DNA from: Streptomyces hygroscopicus
GTDB taxonomy: Bacteria; Actinomycetota; Actinomycetes; Streptomycetales; Streptomycetaceae
Direction of reading: 5' to 3'
Assembly: GCF_026168105.1 (NCBI RefSeq)
Contig: NZ_LBMW01000034.1
Coordinates: 23,901-87,900 of the forward strand
DNA length: 64,000 nucleotides
Shown here: positions 51,857 through 60,357 of the stretch, one piece after another
Layout of the letters: each line of letters opens with the position of its first letter
How positions within the stretch are numbered: position 1 is the first letter of the stretch
The notes under the pieces: generated by a model
What the model saw: the letters and a program-made list of their open reading frames with translations, nothing else
The model's database searches: none
What the model was told of the DNA's origin: nothing
Made by a program: the position numbers and the translations under genes

Positions 51857-52681
51857 GTGGCAGAACCAGCGGTGCGCATCCCGGATGCGAAGGTCGCCCT
51901 GTCTACGGCCTCCGTCTACCCGGAGTCGACGGCGACGGCCTTCGAGATCGCCGCGCGCCTCGGGTACGACGGGGTCGAGATCATGGTGTGGACCGATCCG
52001 GTCAGCCAGGACATAGACGCGCTGCGCAGGCTCAGCGACCACCACCGGATCCCCGTTCTCGCCGTCCACGCCCCCTGTCTGCTGATCACCCAGCGCGTCT
52101 GGTCCACCGATCCGTGGGTCAAGCTCCAGCGTGCCCGCGCAGCCGCCGAGAAGCTCGGCGCCGGCACCGTCGTGGTCCATCCGCCCTTCCGGTGGCAGCG
52201 CCAGTACGGCCGCGACTTCGTGGACGGGATCTGGCGCATGGCGAACGAGACCGATGTGCGGTTCGCCGTCGAGAACATGTATCCATGGCGCTACCGGGAC
52301 CGCGAGATGCTCGCGTACGCCCCGGACTGGGACGTCACGAAGGACGACTACCGTCACTTCACGATCGACCTCAGCCACACCGCAACGGCCCGTACCGACG
52401 CCCTCGGGATGCTCGAGCGCATGGGCGACCGGCTCGGTCACGTCCACCTCGCCGACGGCAACGGCTCCAACAAGGACGAGCACCTCGTCCCCGGCCGCGG
52501 CATCCAGCCCTGCGCCGAGGTCCTCGAACGGCTGGCCCTCACCGGCTTCGACGGATACGTCGTCATCGAGGTCAACACCCGCCGTGCCATGTCCGGCGCC
52601 GAGCGCGAGGCCGACCTCGCGGAGGCCCTCGCCTTCACGCGTCTGCACCTCGCGTCGGCCCTGCAGGTGCCCCGCCGGTGA
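51857..52681 (+). CDS. sugar phosphate isomerase/epimerase (xylose-isomerase-like TIM barrel)
   Basis: 274 aa from GTG 51857. AP_endonuc_2/IolE-type TIM barrel: KVALSTASVYPESTATAFEIAARLGYDGVEIM, AVHAPCLL, TVVVHPPFR, FAVENM, FTIDLSHTATA, GHVHLADG, VVIEVNTR. The metal ligands Glu, Asp, His, Glu of the family are at these positions. The substrate is not indicated. The next gene, a TetR regulator, follows by 16 bp on the same strand, so they are probably one transcript. Confidence 0.9.
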   Translation: MAEPAVRIPDAKVALSTASVYPESTATAFEIAARLGYDGVEIMVWTDPVSQDIDALRRLSDHHRIPVLAVHAPCLLITQRVWSTDPWVKLQRARAAAEKLGAGTVVVHPPFRWQRQYGRDFVDGIWRMANETDVRFAVENMYPWRYRDREMLAYAPDWDVTKDDYRHFTIDLSHTATARTDALGMLERMGDRLGHVHLADGNGSNKDEHLVPGRGIQPCAEVLERLALTGFDGYVVIEVNTRRAMSGAEREADLAEALAFTRLHLASALQVPRR

Positions 52682-52697
52682 GCGAGGTGGCGCATCC

Positions 52698-53327
52698 ATG
52701 ACCAACACGACCGGTGCAGGTCCCGTCCGCCGCGGCAGGGGACGGCCCAGCCGTACGGAGACGGCGGCGGCCCCCGCCACCCGCGACCGCATCCTCGAGG
52801 CGGCGCGCGAGGAGTTCTCGGAGCGCGGCTACGAGAAGACGTCCGTACGCGGCATCGCCAAGGCCGCCGGAGTCGACTCCGCGCTGGTGCACCACTACTT
52901 CGGCACCAAGGAACAGGTCTTCGAGGCCGCCATCGAGGTCGCCTTCGCGCCCGCCCTGAGCGCACCGGACACGATCGCCCAGGGGCCGCCCGAGGCCGTC
53001 GGCGAGCGACTGACCCGCTTCGTCCTCGGCATCTGGGAGAACCCGAGGACGCGTACGCCGCTGCTGGCGATCGTCCGGTCCGCCGTCAACAACGAAACAG
53101 CGGCCGCCGTCTTCCGCCGCCTGGTCGCCGCGCAGCTGCTGCGCCGCATCGCCGGCCGTCTCGACCTCCCGGACGCGGAGCTGCGCGTCGAACTGGCGGC
53201 AGCGCAACTGGTCGGGGTCGCGATGCTGCGCTACGTGATCAAGGTGGAACCGCTGGCATCGGCAGACCTGGAACAGCTCGTGACCCGACTTGCCCCGGTG
53301 GTCCAGGGCCACCTGACGACTCCCTGA
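52698..53327 (+). CDS. TetR-family regulator
   Basis: 209 aa from ATG 52698. HTH: TRDRILEAAREEFSERGYEKTSVRGIAKAAGVDSALVHHYFGTKEQVF. A basic N-terminus (VRRGRGRPSRTE) precedes it. The C-terminal domain has WENPRTRTPLLAIVRSAVNNE, which is like the TetR_C_17 group of actinobacterial regulators. It stands between an isomerase and ilvD; its target cannot be told. The 3' end is duplicated 37 bp downstream. Confidence 0.93.
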   Translation: MTNTTGAGPVRRGRGRPSRTETAAAPATRDRILEAAREEFSERGYEKTSVRGIAKAAGVDSALVHHYFGTKEQVFEAAIEVAFAPALSAPDTIAQGPPEAVGERLTRFVLGIWENPRTRTPLLAIVRSAVNNETAAAVFRRLVAAQLLRRIAGRLDLPDAELRVELAAAQLVGVAMLRYVIKVEPLASADLEQLVTRLAPVVQGHLTTP

Positions 53328-53354
53328 GCGTCCGGTGGTCCAGGGCCACCCGAC
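53295..53354. repeat. 37-bp duplication across the TetR stop codon
   Basis: CCGGTGGTCCAGGGCCACC at 53295-53313 recurs at 53332-53350; over 23 bases 22 match. The TGA stop (53325-53327) lies between the copies. Confidence 0.85.
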
Positions 53355-53533
53355 ACCGTCCGCGGTGCCGCGTCCCCGGCGGCGGACGCGTGGCCGTCCG
53401 GGCGTTCACGGGCACTCGGGCCGACGGCCGCCGCCCGAGACGCACATCCCGTATCCCGGACACTCGTGTCCGTCCCTTGGAGCAGCGGCGTACGCTCGAC
53501 GTGAGTCACAACTCTCCGAAGGAGCGAGCGACG

Positions 53534-55387
53534 ATGCCCGAGCTGAGGTCCCGCACAGTCACCCACGGCCGCAACATGGCGGGCGCCCGCGCCCTGATGC
53601 GCGCCTCCGGTGTACCCGGTGCGGACATCGGACGGAAGCCGATCATCGCGGTCGCCAACTCCTTCACGGAGTTCGTGCCGGGCCACACCCACCTCCAGCC
53701 GGTCGGCCGGATCGTCAGCGAGGCGATCAGCCAGGCCGGCGGCATCCCCCGCGAGTTCAACACGATCGCGGTGGACGACGGCATCGCCATGGGCCACGGC
53801 GGCATGCTCTACAGCCTCCCCTCCCGCGACCTGATCGCCGACAGTGTGGAGTACATGGTCGAGGCCCACTGCGCCGATGCCCTGGTCTGCATCTCCAACT
53901 GCGACAAGATCACCCCGGGCATGCTGATGGCGGCCCTGCGCCTGAACATCCCGACGGTATTCGTCTCCGGCGGCCCCATGGAGGCAGGCCGGGCCACCCT
54001 GGTCGACGGAACGGTCCGTACGCTGGACCTGATCGACGCGATCGCCGACGCCGCCAACGACAAGGTCTCCGACGAGGACATCCTCCGTATCGAGGAGAAC
54101 GCCTGTCCGACCTGTGGCTCCTGTTCCGGCATGTTCACGGCCAACTCGATGAACTGCCTGACCGAGGCGATCGGCCTCTCCCTCCCCGGCAACGGCTCGG
54201 TCCTGGCCACCCACACGGCCCGCCGCGCGCTGTACGAGAACGCGGCCCGTACCGTCATGGACCTCACCCGCCGCTACTACGAGCAGGACGACGAGACGGT
54301 CCTGCCCCGCGACATCGCCACGTTCTCGGCCTTCGAGAACGCCATGGCCCTCGACATCGCGATGGGCGGCTCGACCAACACGATCCTGCACCTGCTTGCG
54401 GCGGCGCAGGAGGCGGGCGTCCCCTTCGGCCTGCGGGAGATCGACCAGGTCTCGCGCCGGGTCCCCTGCCTGGCGAAGGTGGCCCCGAACGTCGCCAAGG
54501 ACCGCACGTACTACATGGAGGACGTGCACCGCGCCGGCGGCATCCCCGCCCTCCTCGGCGAACTGCACCGCGCGGGCCTGCTGAACGAGGACGTGCACGC
54601 CGTCCACAGCCCGTCCCTCGCGGACTGGCTCAAGACCTGGGACGTCCGCGGCGGCTCTCCCTCCGCCGAGGCGGTGGAACTGTGGCACGCGGCCCCCGGT
54701 TGTGTGCGCTCGGCCGAGGCGTTCTCCCAGTCCGAGCGCTGGGAGGCCCTGGACGAGGACGCCGAGGGCGGCTGCATCCGCTCGGCCGAGCACGCCTACT
54801 CCAAGGACGGCGGCCTGGCGGTCCTCAGGGGCAACCTCGCGCTCGACGGCTGCGTGGTGAAGACGGCGGGCGTCGACGAGTCGATCTGGACGTTCGAGGG
54901 TCCGGCGGTCGTCTGCGAGTCGCAGGAGGAGGCCGTCGAGAAGATCCTGACCAAGCAGGTCAAGGAGGGTGACGTCGTCGTCATCCGCTACGAGGGCCCC
55001 AAGGGCGGTCCGGGCATGCAGGAGATGCTCTACCCGACCTCGTACCTGAAGGGCCGCGGCCTGGGCAAGGCCTGTGCCCTGATCACGGACGGCCGCTTCT
55101 CCGGCGGCACTTCGGGTCTGTCGATCGGCCACGCCTCGCCCGAGGCGGCCTCGGGCGGCACCATCGCCCTGGTCCGGGACGGCGACCGCATCCGCATCGA
55201 CATCCCCAACCGCACCATCGACCTCCTGGTCTCCGACGAGGAACTACAGACGCGCCGCGCCGCCCTCGACGGCGCGTACGTCCCCGCGAACCGCGACCGC
55301 AAGGTCTCCGCCGCCCTGCGCGCCTACGCCGCGATGGCGACGAGCGCCGACAAGGGCGCGGTGCGGGACGTCAGCAAGCTGGGCTGA
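53534..55387 (+). CDS. ilvD: dihydroxy-acid dehydratase
   Basis: 617 aa from ATG 53534 with GAAGGAGCGAGCG upstream. Iron-sulfur enzyme of valine, leucine and isoleucine synthesis. Cluster cysteines are in CISNCDKITPGM and CPTCGSCSGMFTANSMNC. The start SRTVTHGRNMAGARALMRASG, GGSTNTILHLLAAA, and the C-terminal GRFSGGTSGLSIGHASPEAA are canonical. It is monocistronic, with a terminator shared with the convergent kinase gene. Confidence 0.98.
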   Translation: MPELRSRTVTHGRNMAGARALMRASGVPGADIGRKPIIAVANSFTEFVPGHTHLQPVGRIVSEAISQAGGIPREFNTIAVDDGIAMGHGGMLYSLPSRDLIADSVEYMVEAHCADALVCISNCDKITPGMLMAALRLNIPTVFVSGGPMEAGRATLVDGTVRTLDLIDAIADAANDKVSDEDILRIEENACPTCGSCSGMFTANSMNCLTEAIGLSLPGNGSVLATHTARRALYENAARTVMDLTRRYYEQDDETVLPRDIATFSAFENAMALDIAMGGSTNTILHLLAAAQEAGVPFGLREIDQVSRRVPCLAKVAPNVAKDRTYYMEDVHRAGGIPALLGELHRAGLLNEDVHAVHSPSLADWLKTWDVRGGSPSAEAVELWHAAPGCVRSAEAFSQSERWEALDEDAEGGCIRSAEHAYSKDGGLAVLRGNLALDGCVVKTAGVDESIWTFEGPAVVCESQEEAVEKILTKQVKEGDVVVIRYEGPKGGPGMQEMLYPTSYLKGRGLGKACALITDGRFSGGTSGLSIGHASPEAASGGTIALVRDGDRIRIDIPNRTIDLLVSDEELQTRRAALDGAYVPANRDRKVSAALRAYAAMATSADKGAVRDVSKLG

Positions 55388-55402
55388 GCCCGGCCGACGA
55401 GG

Positions 55403-55426
55403 GGGCCGCTCGCGCCCGGGCGGCCC
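55403..55426. terminator. terminator between ilvD and the kinase gene
   Basis: GGGCCGC / GCGGCCC, 7-bp stem with a 10-nt loop, then TTTC. Confidence 0.7.
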
Positions 55427-55435
55427 TTTCGCATG

Positions 55436-57529
55436 TCACCAGTCCGACGGGTTGCGTCCGTCCAGACCGAAGACGGTGCCGTCGGGCGCGCCGGCGTACA
55501 CGCGGCCGTCCACGAGCACGGGCTCGGGCAGCGAGGCCGAGACCCGGTCCGCGTGCGCGCCGAGACGCGGCGGGGTCTGGCCGATGAGCTTTCCCCGGCC
55601 GGCGTCGAAGGCGAGCAGCCGCCCGTCCGCCGCGGTGAAGTAGACGTGGCCGTTGGTCGCGACCGGCGCCGAGCCGCGGCTCACGGACGTTTCCAGATGC
55701 CAGAGCCGTTTCCGCGCACCCATGTCCAGGGCCTCCATCGAACCGCCGGCGCCGAGCAGGTACACGACGTTGCCGTCCACGGTGGCGCCGGCGCTCGTGA
55801 ACGGCACGGACAGCGCCACACTGCGCGTCGACCCGGACCCAGGGGTGTAGCGGACCACGGCTTTCGTGTCCCCGTAGACCCGGTCGAGGGAAAGGAAGAA
55901 GACCGACCCGTCCTTGCCGCCGAACGGCTTCAGTGTCCCTTGCAGCCGGGCGTCCCACCGCACGTCACCCGTGCTCGGATCCACCGCGGTGACATGGGTG
56001 CTCGCCCCGTCGTCGGAGGTGCTCGTCGCGTACGCCAGCGGGTCCCCGGCGAACGAGGTGAAGTACGGCGTGCTCTGGCCGGGGATCCGGCGGCTCCATA
56101 CGGTGGCCCCCGATGCGCCGTTCACGCCGGTGACCGTCCCGTCGGCGCCGGTGATCAGCAGCATGGCACCGGTCTGCCGCAGCCCGGTGCCGGCGGGCGC
56201 GTTCCGCTGCCAGCGCGTCCTGCCCGAGGCCGGGTCCAGTGCCTCCAGACGCCGGCGCCCGTCCGTCAGGGCCTGGACGAGACCGCCCGAGACGACCGGC
56301 GCTCCGTTCCTGGGGGCCATGGTGACGGAGTGCCGCCACAGCAGGGTGCCGTCCGACGGATCGAGGGCGAAGATCAGCCCGGGCTGTGCGCACAGCAGCT
56401 TCCCGGCGTCGTAGGAGCACTCCGGCACGCTCCCGTCCGCGGACACCGGCTTCGCCTCCCATGCACGGAACCCGGGGGAGGCGGTCCGGGGTGTGCCGCC
56501 CTTCGGTGTGGTCGTCCGTTCCGCGAGCGACAGGACCGGGACGAGCGCTCCGCCCACGACGAGAGCGAGCGCCCCACCGACGAGGACCAGACTTCTGCGC
56601 AGGCGCCTGCGGGGCCGTCGCTCCGGCTCCTCGGCCCGGGACTCAGCCCCCGCCTCGTCACCTGACCGCTGCGCCGGAATGAACGCCTGCGTGTCGTACG
56701 AGGCGGCCACCGACCGCAGTTCGCGCATCAGTTCGTCCGGCGAGGGCCGGTCCTCGGGCTCCTTGGCGAGGCAACGCAGCACCAGCGGCGCGAGGTTCTC
56801 CGGTACGCCGGTGAGGTCCGGCTCGTCGTGCACGACCTGGTAGGCAACGATGTACGGGCTGTCGGAGTCGAACGGCCCGCGCCCCGTCGCCGCGTGCACC
56901 ATCACGGATCCGAGCGCGAAGATGTCGGCCGCGGGGCCGACCTCCCGCGGTCGCCGGAACTGCTCGGGTGCCATGAAGGGCGGCGTGCCGATCAGCTTTC
57001 CGGTCTCGGTGCGCAGTTCGCTGTCCTTCGGCCGGGAGATGCCGAAGTCGATGACCTTCGGGCCGTCCTCGGCGAGCAGTACGTTGCTCGGCTTCAGATC
57101 CCGGTGCACGACCCCGACCCGATGGATGTCGCGCAGCGCCTCCGCGAGTCCGGCCATCAGCCGTCGCAACTGGGCCGTGGGCATGGGGCCGTTCCGCTTC
57201 ACATGCTCGGACAGGGTCGGGCCGGGGATGAACAGCGTGGCCATCCAGGGCCGTTCGGCCTCCGGATCGGCGTCGACGACGGGCGCGGTGAAGGCACCGC
57301 TCACCCTCCGCGCAGCGGCCACCTCCTGCCGGAAGCGGCCCCTGAACTCAGGATCCTTGGCGAACTCGGCATGTACGACCTTCACCGCGAGCTTCAGCCC
57401 CGAGGTGCTCCGGGCCAGGTGCACCACGCCCATGCCGCCGGAGCCCAGGCACGACTCCAGGCGGTAGTGACCGGCGTACTCCGGAAGTTCCGCTTCTGCG
57501 CCCGCTCCGGTGTTGCGCTGTGGCGTCAT
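55436..57529 (-). CDS. receptor-like Ser/Thr protein kinase with PQQ-type beta-propeller
   Basis: 697 aa from ATG 57529. Kinase domain 22-275: Gly-loop LGSGGMGVV, catalytic Lys50 (LAVKVV), HRDLKPSN (Asp144), DFG 161-163, and APE in GTPPFMAPEQ. Membrane helix 313-335 follows an Arg-rich stop-transfer. The outside part (about 360-697) consists of PQQ/WD-like blades (LIFALDPSDGTLLWRHSV, LEALDPASGRTRWQRNAP, VTAVDPSTGDVRWDARL, RLLAFDAGRGKLIGQTPP). The propeller probably binds a ligand or protein and controls the kinase. Divergent from the SH3b gene. Confidence 0.95.
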   Translation of the reverse strand: MTPQRNTGAGAEAELPEYAGHYRLESCLGSGGMGVVHLARSTSGLKLAVKVVHAEFAKDPEFRGRFRQEVAAARRVSGAFTAPVVDADPEAERPWMATLFIPGPTLSEHVKRNGPMPTAQLRRLMAGLAEALRDIHRVGVVHRDLKPSNVLLAEDGPKVIDFGISRPKDSELRTETGKLIGTPPFMAPEQFRRPREVGPAADIFALGSVMVHAATGRGPFDSDSPYIVAYQVVHDEPDLTGVPENLAPLVLRCLAKEPEDRPSPDELMRELRSVAASYDTQAFIPAQRSGDEAGAESRAEEPERRPRRRLRRSLVLVGGALALVVGGALVPVLSLAERTTTPKGGTPRTASPGFRAWEAKPVSADGSVPECSYDAGKLLCAQPGLIFALDPSDGTLLWRHSVTMAPRNGAPVVSGGLVQALTDGRRRLEALDPASGRTRWQRNAPAGTGLRQTGAMLLITGADGTVTGVNGASGATVWSRRIPGQSTPYFTSFAGDPLAYATSTSDDGASTHVTAVDPSTGDVRWDARLQGTLKPFGGKDGSVFFLSLDRVYGDTKAVVRYTPGSGSTRSVALSVPFTSAGATVDGNVVYLLGAGGSMEALDMGARKRLWHLETSVSRGSAPVATNGHVYFTAADGRLLAFDAGRGKLIGQTPPRLGAHADRVSASLPEPVLVDGRVYAGAPDGTVFGLDGRNPSDW

Positions 57530-57670
57530 GGACCACCCCCGTGCTGTTCGTACGCGCGCGCGACGCACGGAGCCTAGTCGATGACTCGTACGGGACCGAG
57601 GCGGCTTGCTAGCCTCCGCGTGCGAGTCGCGACACGTGTGTTTCGTCGCGTGGCACAAGGGAACCAACGC

Positions 57671-57693
57671 GACCCCATGGCAGTCATGGGGTC
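57671..57693 (+). promoter_or_regulatory. inverted repeat in front of the SH3b gene
   Basis: GACCCCATG (57671-57679) and CATGGGGTC (57685-57693), perfect 9-bp arms with a GCAGT loop, five bases before the ribosome site GGGGAGG. A leader hairpin or operator. Confidence 0.6.
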
Positions 57694-57711
57694 CAACGGG
57701 GGAGGTCTTTC

Positions 57712-58029
57712 ATGTCCGTTGACCGATTCGAGGAAGCCGGGACCCGCGACCGGGCCGAGGCCGTCGCGACGACCGCGGCTCTGCACTACTACTCGGTCGC
57801 ACCGGGCGTCCGGCTCAATGTGCGCAGTGGTCCCGGTACCGGCTACGCCGTCGTCCGGGTCCTGGCCGAGGGCGCCAAGGTCCCGATCTTCTGCCAGACG
57901 CCGGGCACGACGGTCTCGGGGCCGTACGGCACGAGCAACATCTGGGACAACATCGACGACGGCGAGTACGTCTCGGACGCGTATGTGCACACGGGCAGCG
58001 ACGGCTACGTCGCCTCGCGCTGCTCCTGA
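57712..58029 (+). CDS. small SH3b-domain protein without signal peptide
   Basis: 105 aa, ATG 57712 with GGGGGAGG upstream. Residues 25-105 form one bacterial SH3 (SH3b) module: VRLNVRSGPGTGYAVVRVLAEGAKVPIFCQTPG, WDNIDDGEYVSDAYVHTG, YVASRCS. The two Cys would make the disulphide of secreted SH3b proteins, but the first 24 residues (acidic, RDRAEAVATTAALHYY) are not a signal peptide. Divergent from the kinase, so they may act together. Confidence 0.87.
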   Translation: MSVDRFEEAGTRDRAEAVATTAALHYYSVAPGVRLNVRSGPGTGYAVVRVLAEGAKVPIFCQTPGTTVSGPYGTSNIWDNIDDGEYVSDAYVHTGSDGYVASRCS

Positions 58030-58077
58030 GGCGGAGGGCGGCGGGGGCCCGTCCGCGGCCGGAGCGATAATCGACGC

Positions 58078-58569
58078 GTGAGCGACGAGAACGGCACTCC
58101 GGACATCTCCAGCGGCCCCCGCCCCGAACCGATCCGCTTCTTCGGCACCACCTGGGTGGAGCACGACGGCGGCTACGGCGCACGCCGTGCCGCCGTCTGC
58201 GTCGGCTCGCTCGCGGCGGCCGCCGTCTCCTGCCTCGTGCTGCGCTTCGCCTACCAGGGCCTGCGGATCGCGGCCGTCGGCGCACCGGTGACCCTGATGG
58301 TCGTGGTCATGTTCGCGGTGTGCAGCGCGCTGGCGTTCAGCAACACCTGGGGATCCTTCACCAAGCGCCCCGACCCCCGGCGTCAGGCCTCCCTGCGTGG
58401 CCTTCTGACGATCGGCTTCGTCGGCTCACTGCTCGCGTACTTCCTGCGTTCGCTGACCGAGGCCCCCGGCGAGAAGCTCCACCGCGAGGAGTACGAGTCG
58501 GCTCGCGCCGCCCATGAGAAGCGGGCGTCGCGCCGTACGGGAAACCCGTCCCGCAGGCGCCGCTCCTGA
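58078..58569 (+). CDS. three-helix membrane protein of unknown function
   Basis: 163 aa, GTG 58078. Hydrophobic segments near 38-57 (AVCVGSLAAAAVSCLVLRF), 66-89 (IAAVGAPVTLMVVVMFAVCSALAFS) and 105-125 (LRGLLTIGFVGSLLAYFLRSL). The N-terminus is polar and the C-terminal 30 residues are Arg-rich (SRRTGNPSRRRRS). No family assigned. Follows the SH3b gene by 48 bp on the same strand. Confidence 0.82.
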   Translation: MSDENGTPDISSGPRPEPIRFFGTTWVEHDGGYGARRAAVCVGSLAAAAVSCLVLRFAYQGLRIAAVGAPVTLMVVVMFAVCSALAFSNTWGSFTKRPDPRRQASLRGLLTIGFVGSLLAYFLRSLTEAPGEKLHREEYESARAAHEKRASRRTGNPSRRRRS

Positions 58570-58673
58570 GGGCCTCCCGCCAGGTCCCCGCCGCTTCCGT
58601 ACGACCCCGCCGTCGCCCCTTCTTCCGCCGAAATCCGGTGTCCCCGGGACCCGGGCCCCGCCACCATGGGGAC

Positions 58674-59450
58674 ATGACCGCTCCTTCCCGCGCAGGCCGA
58701 GCCCACTCCTTCAACGCGGCCGCGGCCCAATACGCCGCGAACCGGCCCTCCTACCCGCCCGCCCTCTTCGACGCCCTGGAAGAGCTGGCCGGCCGACCCC
58801 TCACCGGCGCCCGCGTGGCCGACATCGGCGCCGGCACCGGAATCTCCACCGCTCTCCTCGAGGCCCGAGGCGCCCGGGTCCTGGCCGTGGAACCGGGCGA
58901 CGGCATGGCGGCCCAGTTCCGCCGCGTCCTCCCCGGCGTCCCCCTGCTCCGCGGCGACGGCAACGCCCTTCCCCTCGCCACCGCCTCCGCCGACTTCCTC
59001 ACCTACGCCCAGGCCTGGCACTGGACCGACCCCGCCCGTTCGGTCCCGGAGGCCCTGCGTGTCCTGCGCCCGGGCGGCGTGCTCGCGCTGTGGTGGAACA
59101 TGGACGCCCAGGACGTTCCGTGGATCGCCGCGCAGGCGGACCGCATCAAGCGGTACTTCGGCGCCGAACACGCCTCGAAGAGCGGCGCCGGAAGCATCCG
59201 TACCGAACTCGCCTTCGAGGGCGCAGCCGAGAGTCCGGCCCATACCCACCGTGTCGTCCGCTGGAGCCGCACGGTCCCGGTCGACACCCACCTCGCCAAC
59301 ATCGGCAGCCACTCGATCTTCCTCGTACTCGGGGAGGAGCGCGCGAAAGCCTTCCTCGCCGAGGAACGGGAGCTCCTGCTCAAAGCCTTCCCGGACGGCT
59401 TCGTCGAGGAGGTCTACGACGTCCTGCTGATCGTGGCGACCCGACCGTAG
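58674..59450 (+). CDS. class I SAM-dependent methyltransferase
   Basis: 258 aa, ATG 58674. Begins HSFNAAAAQYAANRPSYPPALFDAL, as in the UbiE/BioC-like Methyltransf_11 group. Motif I VADIGAGTGISTALL, motif II VLAVEPGDGMAAQF, and the post-motif YAQAWHWTDPARSVPEALRVLRPGGVLALWW are all intact. The small-molecule substrate is not indicated. No clear operon partner: the next gene has its own promoter. Confidence 0.92.
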   Translation: MTAPSRAGRAHSFNAAAAQYAANRPSYPPALFDALEELAGRPLTGARVADIGAGTGISTALLEARGARVLAVEPGDGMAAQFRRVLPGVPLLRGDGNALPLATASADFLTYAQAWHWTDPARSVPEALRVLRPGGVLALWWNMDAQDVPWIAAQADRIKRYFGAEHASKSGAGSIRTELAFEGAAESPAHTHRVVRWSRTVPVDTHLANIGSHSIFLVLGEERAKAFLAEERELLLKAFPDGFVEEVYDVLLIVATRP

Positions 59451-59514
59451 GCACCCGTACGACGGTCTGCTCCGTTCCCGGAGGGCGCGGACAGCGGCAG
59501 GTGTTCCGCGATGC

Positions 59515-59561
59515 TTGACGGCTGCCCTGTCGCGCGCGCATATTCATCACATGATGAATAT
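59515..59561 (+). promoter_or_regulatory. promoter with palindromic operator overlapping the ABC-exporter start
   Basis: TTGACG (59515-59520), 18 bp, CATATT (59539-59544), then ATG 59551. The perfect palindrome ATATTCATCA-CA-TGATGAATAT (59540-59561) covers the -10 box, the expected transcription start and the start codon. A transcript from here would be leaderless. Confidence 0.7.
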
Positions 59562-60357
59562 TAGCCGTCAGCGCCCGCCCGACCCGCCGAACCCCGAACC
59601 CGCCGTCCGCGCCGGACACCTCACCGTCGTGCGCGGCACCCGCACCGTCCTGCGGGACCTCGACTTCGCCGTCCCCCGCGGCCGGATCACCGGACTGCTC
59701 GGCCCTTCCGGATGCGGCAAGTCGACCCTCATACGCGCGGTCGTCGGCACCCAGGCCAAGGTCACCGGGACCCTGGAGGTCCTCGGACGCCCCGCCGGGG
59801 ACGCCTCCCTGCGCTCCCGGATCGGCTATGTGACTCAGGCGCCCTCCGTCTACGACGACCTGACGGTCCGACAGAACCTCGACTACTTCGCGGCGATCCT
59901 CGACCCCGGCCGGCCGGCCGCCGACCGCCGCGACCACGCCGTCACCCGGGCCATCGCCGACGTCGACCTCACCTCGCACGCCGGCGCCCTGGCCGGCACC
60001 CTCTCCGGAGGCCAGCGCAGCCGCGTCTCCCTCGCGGTCGCGCTCCTGGGCCACCCGGAACTCCTCGTCCTGGACGAACCGACGGTGGGCCTCGACCCGG
60101 TCCTGCGCCGTGACCTGTGGGCCCTCTTCCACACCATCGCCGCCGATCGCGGCGCCACCCTGCTCGTGTCGTCCCACGTGATGGACGAGGCCGAGCGCTG
60201 CCAGAGCCTGCTGCTGATGCGCGAGGGCCGCATCCTCGCCGACGACACCCCCGACGCCCTGCGCGCCCGTACAAGCACGGACACCGTCGAAGACGCCTTT
60301 CTGCATCTCGTGGACGAGGCGGCGGGGAACACGGCAGGAAAGGAGACGGTCCGATGA
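59551..60357 (+). CDS. ABC transporter ATP-binding protein (drug-exporter type)
   Basis: 268 aa from ATG 59551 (MMNISRQ); a second ATG follows immediately. Walker A LLGPSGCGKST, Q-loop YVTQAPS, signature LSGGQRSRV, Walker B LLVLDEPTVGLDPVL and the H-loop SSHVMDEAE. The D-loop and domain order suit two-component exporters such as DrrA/CcmA-like. The gene overlaps its permease by ATGA. Control probably lies with a TetR- or GntR-like repressor encoded elsewhere. Confidence 0.95.
   Translation: MMNISRQRPPDPPNPEPAVRAGHLTVVRGTRTVLRDLDFAVPRGRITGLLGPSGCGKSTLIRAVVGTQAKVTGTLEVLGRPAGDASLRSRIGYVTQAPSVYDDLTVRQNLDYFAAILDPGRPAADRRDHAVTRAIADVDLTSHAGALAGTLSGGQRSRVSLAVALLGHPELLVLDEPTVGLDPVLRRDLWALFHTIAADRGATLLVSSHVMDEAERCQSLLLMREGRILADDTPDALRARTSTDTVEDAFLHLVDEAAGNTAGKETVR

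Noticed and set aside
59516..59570. Outer inverted repeat TGACGGCT/AGCCGTCA around the ABC operator
   Set aside because: Its centre (59543) differs from that of the palindrome (59550.5), so it is not an extension of the same site; left as coincidence.
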